Program-made: the position numbers and the translations under genes
Source: an uncultured Eubacteriales bacterium
GTDB taxonomy: Bacteria; Bacillota; Clostridia; Peptostreptococcales; Anaerovoracaceae
DNA: 61,233 nt
NCBI GenBank assembly: GCA_910583765.1
Contig: CAJTYS010000007.1
Location: 64,711-125,943, forward strand
Direction: 5' to 3'
Shown: positions 10,687-19,226 of the stretch, piece by piece
Numbering within the stretch: position 1 is the stretch's first letter
Layout: the number at the start of each line of letters is the position of its first letter
The notes under the pieces: generated by a model
What the model was told of the DNA's origin: nothing
Databases searched by the model: none
The model's input: the letters and a program-made list of their open reading frames with translations, nothing else

Positions 10687-10729
10687 ACCTCATCCACGGT
10701 GAAAGAAGCCATGGATGAGGTTTTTTATG
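10687..10729 (+). terminator. Rho-independent terminator after the AAA-ATPase-like gene
   Basis: AACCTCATCCA at 10687-10697 pairs with TGGATGAGGTT at 10712-10722 and is followed by a run of T. The A-run before the left arm makes it potentially bidirectional. It separates the nuclease-like gene from the polysaccharide locus. Confidence 0.88.
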
Positions 10730-10779
10730 TTTGTAAATCAATTTGCGGCCATGGATTTAAAACATATAAAAAATAGAAA

Positions 10780-10811
10780 AAAGTCCGTCAAAGTATACTT
10801 TGGCGAACTTT
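10780..10811 (+). promoter_or_regulatory. 32-bp near-perfect palindrome (candidate operator 1 of the pel locus)
   Basis: AAAGTCCGTCAAAGTATACT begins a 32-bp block that equals its own reverse complement at 28 of 32 positions. The core CAAAGTATACTTTG is a perfect 14-bp palindrome. A related copy lies at 10926-10957. It could be a dimeric regulator site; the regulator is unknown. Confidence 0.55.
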
Positions 10812-10925
10812 CCGGACTAACAAAAAATCAATTTTAAACAAGGCGATTTCTTGTCGTTTCTACCTAATATAGTAGTCATTTTTTTGAAATTTGTCAACAT
10901 CTTTTAAAATTATTTTTAGACAGAC

Positions 10926-10957
10926 AAAGTCCACCAAAGTATACCTTTACGAACTCT
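10926..10957 (+). promoter_or_regulatory. Second copy of the pel-upstream palindrome (candidate operator 2)
   Basis: The block starting AAAGTCCACCAAAGTATACC aligns without gaps to 10780-10811 over the shared AAAGTCC, CAAAGTATAC and CGAACT parts, but is less symmetric. Start-to-start distance is 146 bp, close to 14 helical turns, so both sites would face the same side of the DNA. Confidence 0.5.
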
Positions 10958-10982
10958 TTAGAAATATCAAAATCGCAGGTGA

Positions 10983-11036
10983 GAAGGGCGCATCTAGGCG
11001 AAGAGATCCCTTCGCGCATGCGTGAAAAGAAGGGAT
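10983..11036 (+). promoter_or_regulatory. Candidate leader RNA switch sequestering the first ribosome binding site of the pel locus
   Basis: Two folds exclude each other. Fold A: CGCAT (10989-10993) pairs with ATGCG (11018-11022) around a perfect inner hairpin GCGAAG/CTTCGC (10998-11003/11010-11015), leaving GAAGGGAT free. Fold B: ATCCCTTC (11006-11013) pairs perfectly with GAAGGGAT (11029-11036), which is the Shine-Dalgarno of the ORF at 11044. A further GAAGGG at 10983-10988 can compete for the same CCCTTC. It does not carry the GEMM c-di-GMP riboswitch signature that I know. Confidence 0.45.
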
Positions 11037-11043
11037 AAAGAGC

Positions 11044-11253
11044 ATGATGAAAGACGGGGAATTATCAGCAAGGCACATGGAGCTGGGAAACTTTGCGATC
11101 CGAATTCATCGCAGAGAACATAAATCCTGGCAAGGGTTTGTCACGCACTTGGAGAAAAACGAGACCGTCCCTTTCCGCTCTGCGCTGGAATTGCTCTTAA
11201 TCATAAATAACATCCTCAATGAAGAAGAACAAGAGGCAGGAATTTTAAAATAA
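11044..11253 (+). CDS. Small protein of unknown function at the head of the pel locus
   Basis: 69 residues, not recognised. It is mostly polar and helical (FAIRIHRREHKSWQGFVTHL, then SALELLLIINNILNEEEQEA), with no membrane segment or signal peptide. The ATG follows the AAGGGAT Shine-Dalgarno by 7 nt; a second in-frame ATG lies at 11047. The gene ends 24 bp before pelD, so it is presumably the first gene of the operon. The GNFAIRIHRREHKSWQG segment resembles the short domain seen in proteins that carry an arginine-rich RNA- or nucleotide-contacting patch, but this is only a visual impression. It could be a small regulator or accessory subunit of the Pel complex. That it is a gene is fairly sure (RBS, spacing, codon use); its function is open. 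Confidence 0.7.
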   Translation: MMKDGELSARHMELGNFAIRIHRREHKSWQGFVTHLEKNETVPFRSALELLLIINNILNEEEQEAGILK

Positions 11254-11277
11254 TATCAGGATGGTGATGCAAAACAG

Positions 11278-13458
11278 ATGGACATTTTGTTAATTGGCGG
11301 AAGCAGCAAAATGATGGATGCGATGATCGATAAATTCAACAAGAGCGGGCATCGTGTTTTTTTGCTGACAGGAAACAGAGAAAACAGGGCATCTTACAAG
11401 CGGGTGTTTGAAAAATACAACTTTTCCTATGACGATGACAGCGTTCAGGAAATCATCAAAAGCATAAAACCGGACGCGACGATTTTTATGGGAGCCTGGG
11501 ACACAAATTTCAACTGGAGCGCGGATCGGCAGGAATCCGTGCGTTATGCGGCGGGGCTCACAAATATCTTGGCTGCGTGTTCCCTGATAGAAAAAGGACG
11601 CTTCATCTATTTTTCTTCACAAGAGACATATGGAAATTCTTATGCTGAAAATGTTTCTGAACAGGAAGCCATGTCACCAAAAGGCACAAAAGCTCTAGCC
11701 GTGGCACAGGGCGAGACCATATGCGGAAATTATAAAAAAATACAGGGATTGGAAACGCTGATCCTGCGTTTTGATCGAATTTATGGGATCCTTGACCGAG
11801 GCAGGCAGCAAAACGATCCGTGTTTCAAAATGTGCCTGGAAGCCTTAAAACACAGTAAGATTTCGGCTAACAGCAACAACAGCTTTTCCATGATTTATCT
11901 CAGCGACGCAGTGGAACTGGCGTACAAAGCAATCGTACATAAAAATTGGCACCAATCCCTTTATCATGTTTCCTCCATGGAGGAAATCAATGAAACGCAG
12001 CTAGCACATATGATCAGCGAGAAAATGGGTTCAGGTGTCGCGGTGGAAGATGTTTCCGCGGGCGGCCGCCACAGGCTGATCCTAGATGGCAGAAGGTTTG
12101 AAAAGGAATACCAGCAGAAAATATTCACCCACTATGAGGAAGGCACGGAACAAGTGGTCCGTTTCATGAAGCGGCACAGCGGTTCCTTCATGAAAGCCCA
12201 GGACACAGGGGCAGGATGGGGAGGAAAGCTGAAAAAAAACTTAAAAAGCATCTTTGGAAGCCTGCTCCCGTTTGTGGAAAATCTGATCTGCTTCATTCCC
12301 TTTTTTATGCTCAACAACAGAGCCGTAGGCAGTGAATACTTTGATCGTATTGACTTTTATCTGCTGTACGTGCTTCTCTTTGCCATTGTCCATGGACAGC
12401 AGCAAGCTATTTTTTCAGGGCTGCTGGCAGTGGCGGGTTATTCCTTCCGGCAGATGTACGAGCGGACTGGATTTGATGTGCTGATGGATCATAACACTTA
12501 TGTGTGGATGGCGCAGCTGTTCATTCTGGGAATGGTCGTGGGATACATGAAAGATCAGCTGCAGCACATTCGGAACGAAGACGAAGAGGAAATCCAGTAT
12601 TTGAAAGGAAAATTGGAGGATATTTCGGATATCAATGACAGCAACGTGCGCATGAAACAAAGCTTTGAAACACAAATCGTGAATCAAAAGGACAGTTTAG
12701 GAAAGATTTACGATATCACATCAAAGCTGGATGGCTATGGGCCGGAAGAAATCCTCTTTTATGCTGCTCCAGTGCTGTCAGAGCTGATGGACAGCAGAGA
12801 TGTGGCCATTTATGTGGTGGCCAACAGAGACTATGCGCGTCTTTTTTCCGCCACATCCGCAGCAGCGCGTAAGCTGGGAAATTCCATTGCTTACACGGCC
12901 ATGGAAAGCATGTTCGCGGAAATCAAAGAGCGTCGGGTCTATATCAATAAGGACATGGAAGAAAAAATGCCGCTCATGGCCAGTGCGGTATACGCGCAGG
13001 AAGACATGCAGCTGATTTTGATGATTTGGGATCTCCCATGGCAGCGCATGACTCTGGCAGAAGCGAACCGATTGACAATCGTAGGGCATTTGATACAAAA
13101 CGCAGTGCTGCGGGCCAATCGCTATTTGGAAACTTTGAAAGAGCAGCGATATATGAAGGGCACCAATATGCTGGCGCAGGAAGCTTTCACAGTCCTGGCA
13201 AAAGCGTTTTTCCAAGCAAGAGACAAAGGCTTGACAGAATGCGCGCTGCTGGAAATCGAAACAAAGGAAGCAGGCCTGGAACGCGCGGCCGCCGTACTGG
13301 GACGCAGCATGCGGCAGAGCGACTATATGGGCGTGATGAAAGGCGGCAAACTCTGCGTGCTGCTCTCCAATACGGATGAGAAAAACGCCGGCCGAGTCAT
13401 AGAACGCTTTAAAAACGCCGGCTATGAAAGCCATCCCAGAAAGGGGATAGACCCATGA
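11278..13458 (+). CDS. pelD: PelD-like c-di-GMP receptor fused to an N-terminal SDR/epimerase domain
   Basis: 726 residues in three parts. Residues 1-300 resemble an NAD-dependent epimerase/dehydratase (ILLIGGSSKMMDAM nucleotide-binding start; FIYFSSQETYG), but the canonical GxxGxxG and YxxxK motifs are degraded. Residues about 320-430 hold membrane segments. The C-terminal half has a coiled coil, a GAF-like domain and a degenerate GGDEF domain. In the latter the signature is replaced by KGGKL, while an RxxD inhibitory-site motif (RQSD, residues 679-682) sits five residues before it. That layout is characteristic of PelD, which binds c-di-GMP through its I-site to activate Pel synthesis at the membrane. 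The stop overlaps the pelE start (ATGA), suggesting translational coupling. The PelD call rests on architecture and on the downstream pelE/F/G genes. Confidence 0.85.
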   Translation: MDILLIGGSSKMMDAMIDKFNKSGHRVFLLTGNRENRASYKRVFEKYNFSYDDDSVQEIIKSIKPDATIFMGAWDTNFNWSADRQESVRYAAGLTNILAACSLIEKGRFIYFSSQETYGNSYAENVSEQEAMSPKGTKALAVAQGETICGNYKKIQGLETLILRFDRIYGILDRGRQQNDPCFKMCLEALKHSKISANSNNSFSMIYLSDAVELAYKAIVHKNWHQSLYHVSSMEEINETQLAHMISEKMGSGVAVEDVSAGGRHRLILDGRRFEKEYQQKIFTHYEEGTEQVVRFMKRHSGSFMKAQDTGAGWGGKLKKNLKSIFGSLLPFVENLICFIPFFMLNNRAVGSEYFDRIDFYLLYVLLFAIVHGQQQAIFSGLLAVAGYSFRQMYERTGFDVLMDHNTYVWMAQLFILGMVVGYMKDQLQHIRNEDEEEIQYLKGKLEDISDINDSNVRMKQSFETQIVNQKDSLGKIYDITSKLDGYGPEEILFYAAPVLSELMDSRDVAIYVVANRDYARLFSATSAAARKLGNSIAYTAMESMFAEIKERRVYINKDMEEKMPLMASAVYAQEDMQLILMIWDLPWQRMTLAEANRLTIVGHLIQNAVLRANRYLETLKEQRYMKGTNMLAQEAFTVLAKAFFQARDKGLTECALLEIETKEAGLERAAAVLGRSMRQSDYMGVMKGGKLCVLLSNTDEKNAGRVIERFKNAGYESHPRKGIDP

Positions 13459-14408
13459 ACCTGACAAGAGACGAATGGATTTTTCTGATCGTGCTGGTTG
13501 TGAACGCCCTCATAGCGATTCTCTATCTTTTGTGGAACACAGTGATCATAGTATCAGCAAAATCCGCCAAATCAAGGAAAAAAGAAGAGCCGCTTCATGA
13601 CAATAGAAGGACATATCTGATTCGATTTCTGATCATGCTCATGTGTCCGGTGATAGGCCCTCTGTTTTTCCTGCTTTCCCATGTGCTGTACCTGACATTG
13701 TTCTGGTCACAAGTGGACCTGGATGACGTGGTGTTCAGCAAAGAGAGAGTCAGGATACAGCTAAAAGCAGATGAAGAGCGGGAACGCAACATGGTTCCCC
13801 TAGAAGAAGCGATTTCTGTCAATGACAATAAAGATCTGCGGTTAGTGATGATGAACATGCTGAAAGGGGATATCCAAAATTCCTTGTCTTCGATTGCCAT
13901 GGCGCTGAACGTGGAAGATTCGGAGTCCTCACATTACGCTTCCTCTGTGCTCAGCGATGAACTAAATGACTTTCGGATGAGAACGCAAAAAATGTACATG
14001 GAAACACAATCAAAGGAAAACCTGGATCAAGCAGGCATGTTGATGGATTACATGAATCAGGTGCTAAAACAAAGAGTTTTTTCCCACATGGAACAAAAGC
14101 GATTCACCCATATGCTGGCGGAAATCGCAGAACGGCTATATGAAAATGATCCTGGAAAAATAACAGCATATCAGTATGAAGGCGTGATTCTCCGTCTTTT
14201 GGAAATTGAAGATCATGAAAGCTCGGAAATCTGGTGCATGCGGCTCACAGAGCAATATCCAGATCAGCTGCCTGCTTATACCTGCAGGCTAAAACTATAT
14301 TTCCGCACAAAACGAAAAAAAGAATTTTTTGAAACATTCCACGCTTTGAAACAGTCAGATGTTGTGATCGACAATGAAACGCTGGAATTGATCCGACTTT
14401 TTAGCTAA
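13455..14408 (+). CDS. pelE: PelE-like membrane protein of the Pel synthase complex
   Basis: 317 residues: an N-terminal hydrophobic segment (WIFLIVLVVNALIAILYLL), a second one near residues 55-80 (LIRFLIMLMCPVIGPLFFLL), then a long soluble helical domain of the kind expected for TPR-like PelE tails. In Pel systems PelE joins PelD and PelG in the inner-membrane complex that houses PelF. The assignment comes from position between pelD and pelF/pelG, size and topology; sequence identity to proteobacterial PelE cannot be judged by eye. The start overlaps the pelD stop by 4 nt. Confidence 0.72.
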   Translation: MNLTRDEWIFLIVLVVNALIAILYLLWNTVIIVSAKSAKSRKKEEPLHDNRRTYLIRFLIMLMCPVIGPLFFLLSHVLYLTLFWSQVDLDDVVFSKERVRIQLKADEERERNMVPLEEAISVNDNKDLRLVMMNMLKGDIQNSLSSIAMALNVEDSESSHYASSVLSDELNDFRMRTQKMYMETQSKENLDQAGMLMDYMNQVLKQRVFSHMEQKRFTHMLAEIAERLYENDPGKITAYQYEGVILRLLEIEDHESSEIWCMRLTEQYPDQLPAYTCRLKLYFRTKRKKEFFETFHALKQSDVVIDNETLELIRLFS

Positions 14409-14421
14409 AGAGGAGGCGCAA

Positions 14422-16242
14422 ATGGTATCGCGACGGAATTATTTTGTGATCGCAGTGATCATGGTGATCATATTCTTTTTGTTCCAGTTCTCAGGGTTTG
14501 CTCTAGAGGCCTGGAATGATTATAAAGACAACCCTTACGCGGCGCGCACAGAAAGGCTTTTGGAAAAAAAGGACGCTTATGGGACAGCCACAAACGAGCA
14601 GCGCGGGGAAAAGGAAACCATTCTTTACATCGGAAATCAGGAAAGCGCCACAGGCAAAAACGCGCGGGTTTGGGCCAATTACACAAAGCGGGATTTTGAA
14701 GCGAGCCCATCTTTAAAAAAACAGAAAAAAGAGATGCCCAAAATCGTAGTGATCGACCCTGATGCCTTGAATTGGGAAAACGAAAAAGACATGAGCCGTT
14801 TGGAACAATATGTCCAGTCTGGAACAAACCTGATTTTTTGCGGACTTCCCCCTATTTCTGCGCTGGGAAACAATCAAAGGCTGAGAACGCTTTTGGGAAT
14901 CCAAGATATCTGGCAGAGAGAAACCACTGTGTCAGGCATCCAATTGTATGAAGGATTTCTGCTGGGCGGAGAAATCATTTACAAAGCAAAAGACAAAAAA
15001 GAGAGCAAGCGAAAACAAGACATGGAACTGACATTTCCGTGGTATCGCCTGGCGTCTGGAACCAAGGCATACATGAGAGGCATACCAAAGGAAGAATCAG
15101 TAAAGATCGAAAATTATCCACCGATCATTTGGAAAAAAAGCTTTGGCACAGCATCGGTCTTTGCCGTGAACGGCAGCTATATGGAGGATGTGACAGGGCT
15201 GGGGCTCTTGTCCGCGATGGCGGCAGAGACAGGGGAGCACGAAATCTATCCCATTGTCAACGCCCAGAACATGGTAGTGGCCAATTATCCTGGCATGGCA
15301 GCGGAAAATGAAAAAGAAATCAACCGGCGTTATAGCCAGCCCATGGATCATGTGTTCCGAAACATCATATGGCCTAATATCATAGCTGTCTACCAGCAGA
15401 ACAAATTGGGGCTTTCCTGCATGATAGCTCCTCAGTTTGATTACGCTGACAACAACCTTCCCCAGCAGTCGGAACTGATTTATTACATGAAGCTGCTGAA
15501 CCAGCAGGACGCTGAGGCAGGATTGTCAGGAACATGCGTCTCCAGCACTGCCATAGAAGAAAAGCTGGAAGCAGACAGAATCTTCATGGAAAAAAGCCTG
15601 GACCAGTATCGATTCACTTCATTTTATGCGGGAAAAATGTCTCAAAGCCGGACTGAAAGCGCTTTGCGGGAAAAAATACTGGAAAAAGCCAGGACCGTTG
15701 TTCAGGACTATGACGGAGACAACGAAATACTGGGCTATATGTCGGACACAGTGACAAAACAAACAACCCTGGCCGATGGGCTGCGCTATACATATGGTCA
15801 AGATTTTCGTACTAGGAGCATTGAAACAGCCCTGGGTTACAGCAGCGTCTTGGTAGATGTGGCGCGGGCCGCTTATCCCCAGGACAAGAGCCTGGATACT
15901 TGGAAGGACATAGCGAAATATTTGGGCGCTGACATTGATGATTCCTGGAAAAATTTCCAAATTTTTTCTGGCACCACTGTATCGGAATGCGATGAACGAA
16001 TCCGAAATTTCTTGGCCCTGGATTACACGAAGAAACAAAACAGCGAGACCATTTCCCTGGAAATCAAGAAACAAGAAGGGCCAGTGTGGTTTCTATTGAG
16101 ATCGAACAAAAAGCCCGCGGACGACATCCAGGGAGGTTCTTGGAAAAAAATAGAGGACGGCGCGTATCTGATCGAAGCCACGGATGAAAACGTGATCATC
16201 AACATGGAGCCCGCAAAGACCAATGATTATCTGTACCAGTAA
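14422..16242 (+). CDS. DUF2194-type membrane-anchored protein of the pel locus (possible polysaccharide deacetylase-like)
   Basis: 606 residues with a single N-terminal membrane anchor (YFVIAVIMVIIFFLFQF), then a large extracytoplasmic part. It matches what I know of the DUF2194 family, which is found in Gram-positive pel clusters at the place where PelA (hydrolase/deacetylase) sits in Proteobacteria. Visible blocks include KIVVIDPDALNWEN and LSCMIAPQFDYADNN; I cannot point to a secure catalytic triad. The likely role is modification of nascent Pel outside the membrane, inferred from position. A strong GAGGAGG site precedes the ATG, 13 bp after pelE. Confidence 0.7.
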   Translation: MVSRRNYFVIAVIMVIIFFLFQFSGFALEAWNDYKDNPYAARTERLLEKKDAYGTATNEQRGEKETILYIGNQESATGKNARVWANYTKRDFEASPSLKKQKKEMPKIVVIDPDALNWENEKDMSRLEQYVQSGTNLIFCGLPPISALGNNQRLRTLLGIQDIWQRETTVSGIQLYEGFLLGGEIIYKAKDKKESKRKQDMELTFPWYRLASGTKAYMRGIPKEESVKIENYPPIIWKKSFGTASVFAVNGSYMEDVTGLGLLSAMAAETGEHEIYPIVNAQNMVVANYPGMAAENEKEINRRYSQPMDHVFRNIIWPNIIAVYQQNKLGLSCMIAPQFDYADNNLPQQSELIYYMKLLNQQDAEAGLSGTCVSSTAIEEKLEADRIFMEKSLDQYRFTSFYAGKMSQSRTESALREKILEKARTVVQDYDGDNEILGYMSDTVTKQTTLADGLRYTYGQDFRTRSIETALGYSSVLVDVARAAYPQDKSLDTWKDIAKYLGADIDDSWKNFQIFSGTTVSECDERIRNFLALDYTKKQNSETISLEIKKQEGPVWFLLRSNKKPADDIQGGSWKKIEDGAYLIEATDENVIINMEPAKTNDYLYQ

Positions 16243-16260
16243 AGGAAAAGGAACGATAAA

Positions 16261-17700
16261 ATGAGAATCTGTATAATCGCGGAAGGATGCTACCCTTATG
16301 TGGTAGGCGGCGTGTCCAGTTGGGTACACAGCATGATACGCTCTTTTCCAGAGCAGGAGTTCGTGATTCTGGCCATTGTAGCGAATCGCTCTCTGCGGGG
16401 AAAATACGTGTATGAATTACCAGAAAATGTGACAGAAGTGCATGAATTATATCTGGACGATTCTGATTGGGGAAAGAAAAAGCGGCACAAAAAGAGGATG
16501 AACAAAAAGGAATACCATGCTCTCCGAAGCTTGCTTTTGAATCAGCGGATTCAGTGGGAATCGCTATTTGATTTATTCCAAAAACGGGAATTCTCCATTA
16601 GCGATCTGTTGATGGGAGAGGATTTTCTCAACGCTGTGGCTGAATACTACAAACTCAACTACAGCCAGATCGTGTTTTCTGATTTTCTCTGGACCATGCG
16701 CTCCATTTATTTGCCTTTGTTTTTCACCTTGAAAATGAAAGTGCCAAAGGCAGACCTGTATCACTGTGTGGCTACCGGCTATGCGGGAGTGCTGGGAAGC
16801 ATGGCAAAGCACATTCACGGCGGCCGGCTGCTGATCTCCGAGCACGGCATCTATACGAGAGAGCGGGAAGAAGAGCTGCTGAAATCCAAATGGATACAGG
16901 GGATTTACAAAAATATATGGATGGAACAGTTCCGAAAAATGTCTCAAATGGCTTATGACAGGGCTGATCTGGTGACTAGTCTGTACGAACATGCCAGAGA
17001 ATTGCAGCTGGAGATCGGATGTCCGGCGGAAAAAACAAAGATCATACCGAATGGCGTTTTAGTAGAGCAGTTTCAATCACTTCCAGGAAAACAAGAGGAA
17101 GATCAGGAACACATTAACATTGGAGCGGTTCTCAGAGTTTCTCCCATCAAAGATGTAAAGACCCTGCTCCAGGCCTTTGACTTCGCAAAGAAGAGAGAGC
17201 CCGCGCTAAAGCTATGGATCATGGGTTCTTGGGAAGAAGAACAAGAATACGCACAGGAGTGTTTTGATTTGGCAGAGGCCATGGAGCTTTCTGATGTGGT
17301 TTTCACTGGAAAGATCAATGTTCGAGAATATCTGGGAAGGATGGACATGACCATTCTTTCCAGTATCAGTGAAGGTCAGCCCTTAGTGATACTAGAAAGC
17401 TTTGCTGCGGGAAAACCTGTGATTGCCACTGATGTGGGAAACTGCAGCGGATTGATTTTGGGAGAACGGGACGATTACGGCGACGCGGGGATTGTCACGC
17501 ACATCATGAATGTGGAGGAAATGGCGCACGCTATGGTCAAACTAGCCCATGACCCGACTTTGCGCGGGCAGATGGGCGAAGTGGGCCGCCGGAGGGCCGC
17601 GTCTGGTTATCGCCTGGAATTCATGAAAGACGCTTACCGAAAGCTATATGCGGCTTTCGCGAAAAGCATGGGATTGGCTTGGACCGAGAAAAGAGCATGA
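16261..17700 (+). CDS. pelF: Pel polysaccharide glycosyltransferase PelF (GT4)
   Basis: 479 residues with the diagnostic PelF start (CIIAEGCYPYVVGGVSSWVH), the LLISEHGIYTREREEEL block, and a C-terminal GT-B retaining domain with SEGQPLVILESFAAGKPVIA near residues 370-390. PelF is the soluble, UDP-sugar-dependent polymerase of Pel, docked on the PelD/E/G membrane complex. Length agrees with the family (about 480-510). The start is set by AAAGGAAC and the N-terminal motif. This is the firmest marker that the locus makes a Pel-type polymer. Confidence 0.93.
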   Translation: MRICIIAEGCYPYVVGGVSSWVHSMIRSFPEQEFVILAIVANRSLRGKYVYELPENVTEVHELYLDDSDWGKKKRHKKRMNKKEYHALRSLLLNQRIQWESLFDLFQKREFSISDLLMGEDFLNAVAEYYKLNYSQIVFSDFLWTMRSIYLPLFFTLKMKVPKADLYHCVATGYAGVLGSMAKHIHGGRLLISEHGIYTREREEELLKSKWIQGIYKNIWMEQFRKMSQMAYDRADLVTSLYEHARELQLEIGCPAEKTKIIPNGVLVEQFQSLPGKQEEDQEHINIGAVLRVSPIKDVKTLLQAFDFAKKREPALKLWIMGSWEEEQEYAQECFDLAEAMELSDVVFTGKINVREYLGRMDMTILSSISEGQPLVILESFAAGKPVIATDVGNCSGLILGERDDYGDAGIVTHIMNVEEMAHAMVKLAHDPTLRGQMGEVGRRRAASGYRLEFMKDAYRKLYAAFAKSMGLAWTEKRA

Positions 17701-17750
17701 ACAGCAAAAACAAAGAGAAATAAAGAAAGTCACTAGAAAGGAACGAATAA

Positions 17751-19223
17751 ATGGCAGGAGTTGGAATTCGGTTAAACCGCATATTTGAAAAGAAGTCCAT
17801 CGCAGCGGATTTTGTTGGATTCGCCTACAGCATGGCGATCACAGTCACGCCGATGTTCGTGGTCATTGGGAACATTCTGCTGATGGGTCACTTCCTTGAC
17901 TTTGATGAAGTGCCTTATTTAGAGAGAGAATTGTTTTCCTGCACTGTGCTTTATACGTTTATTTTCTCTCTGCTCACCGCGTCGCCTTTCAACGCGGTTT
18001 TGTCCAAATACATGCAGGATGCCATTTATGAGGAGCGTTATCAGGATATTTTGCCCTGCTATTACCTGGGATTGATCATGAACCTTGGCCTTAGCTGCCT
18101 GCTGGGTGCGCCTTTTTGCCTATGGGAGCATTTTGTGGGAGGCGTGAGCGTGTTTTATGTGTTCACAGGATTTTGTGGCTATGTTTCCTTGGTGCTTGTT
18201 TTTTATTCCATGATTTATCTGTCCATATGTAAGGATTATCAGAAAATCTCCTTGTTTTTCTTGTTGGGAATGGCAGTGGCCTTTGTCCTTTCCCTGATTT
18301 TGAAATTCCTGTGCGGCTGGGATGTGAAGAGCAGCATGCTCTTTGCCCTGATGATCGGGTTCTTCTTGACAGCGATTTTAGAATTCGCCACGGTAAAACG
18401 GTATTTCAAGAGCAACAGCAATCGATACAAGCCGGTTTTGGGATATTTTAAAACTTGGTGGCAGCTGGTGGTGACTAACTTTTGCTATATTTTAGGCTTG
18501 TATATCCATAACTTCGTCTTCTGGACCACGGACATGAGGATGGAGCTGGTGGACAGCTTTGTCTGCAATCAGCCTTATGACATGGCAACGTGCTTGGCCA
18601 TGTTCACTAACATATCGGCCACTGTTATTTTCATTGCCCGAGTGGAAATGCATTTCCACGAAAAATATAAATCCTATTCCGAGGCGATCATCGGCGGAAA
18701 AGGCGTTGACATTGAAATCACCAAACGGCGCATGTTCCGGCAGCTGACCAGCGAGCTCATGACTTTGGTTCGCATTCAGTTCATCATCTCTGTGGCGGTT
18801 TTTCTCATTTGTGTGGTCATGCTGCCGCGTTTTGGCTTCGCGGGGATCACCATGCGTATTTATCCTTGTCTGGCTGTGGGGTATTTCATTTTGTTCCTCA
18901 TGTATTCCGCTATTCTATTTTTGTACTATTTTAACGATATGGCGGGCTCGGTGATGACTACTGTGATTTTTTGCGCCGTGACGCTGGTGGGGAGCATCTT
19001 TGCCACCAATCTTCCAGACATTTGGTACGGGATCGGTCTTGTGCTAGGCGCTTTTGCCGGATGGACCACTGCGTACGCGCGGATCCGCTGGGTGGAAAAA
19101 CATCTGACTTCCCATATTTTCTGCAGAGGCACGCTTTTAAAACAGCAGCGAACCCCAATGCCTTCGGGAAAAGTATACGACCGGCTCGCAAAACAAAGAC
19201 AAGCAGAGAAAGGAAGCGCGTGA
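17751..19223 (+). CDS. pelG: Pel polysaccharide exporter/transporter PelG
   Basis: 490 residues, about twelve hydrophobic segments, with the typical PelG opening (GIRLNRIFEKKSIAADFVGFAYSM) and the SPFNAVLSKYMQDAIYEERY loop. PelG belongs to the MOP/PST flippase superfamily and is thought to pass Pel across the cytoplasmic membrane with PelD and PelE. The length is slightly above the Pseudomonas protein. It lies 50 bp after pelF, with GAAAGGAAC before the ATG. No outer-membrane pelB/pelC partner follows, as expected for a monoderm. Confidence 0.93.
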   Translation: MAGVGIRLNRIFEKKSIAADFVGFAYSMAITVTPMFVVIGNILLMGHFLDFDEVPYLERELFSCTVLYTFIFSLLTASPFNAVLSKYMQDAIYEERYQDILPCYYLGLIMNLGLSCLLGAPFCLWEHFVGGVSVFYVFTGFCGYVSLVLVFYSMIYLSICKDYQKISLFFLLGMAVAFVLSLILKFLCGWDVKSSMLFALMIGFFLTAILEFATVKRYFKSNSNRYKPVLGYFKTWWQLVVTNFCYILGLYIHNFVFWTTDMRMELVDSFVCNQPYDMATCLAMFTNISATVIFIARVEMHFHEKYKSYSEAIIGGKGVDIEITKRRMFRQLTSELMTLVRIQFIISVAVFLICVVMLPRFGFAGITMRIYPCLAVGYFILFLMYSAILFLYYFNDMAGSVMTTVIFCAVTLVGSIFATNLPDIWYGIGLVLGAFAGWTTAYARIRWVEKHLTSHIFCRGTLLKQQRTPMPSGKVYDRLAKQRQAEKGSA

Positions 19224-19226
19224 GAG

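Noticed and set aside
10745..11043. GEMM-type c-di-GMP riboswitch before pel
   Set aside because: The conserved GEMM core sequences that I know are absent; only the alternative hairpins described remain.
12778..13467. Long minus-strand open frame opposite pelD
   Set aside because: Shadow of the pelD coding sequence, without start signals or family resemblance.
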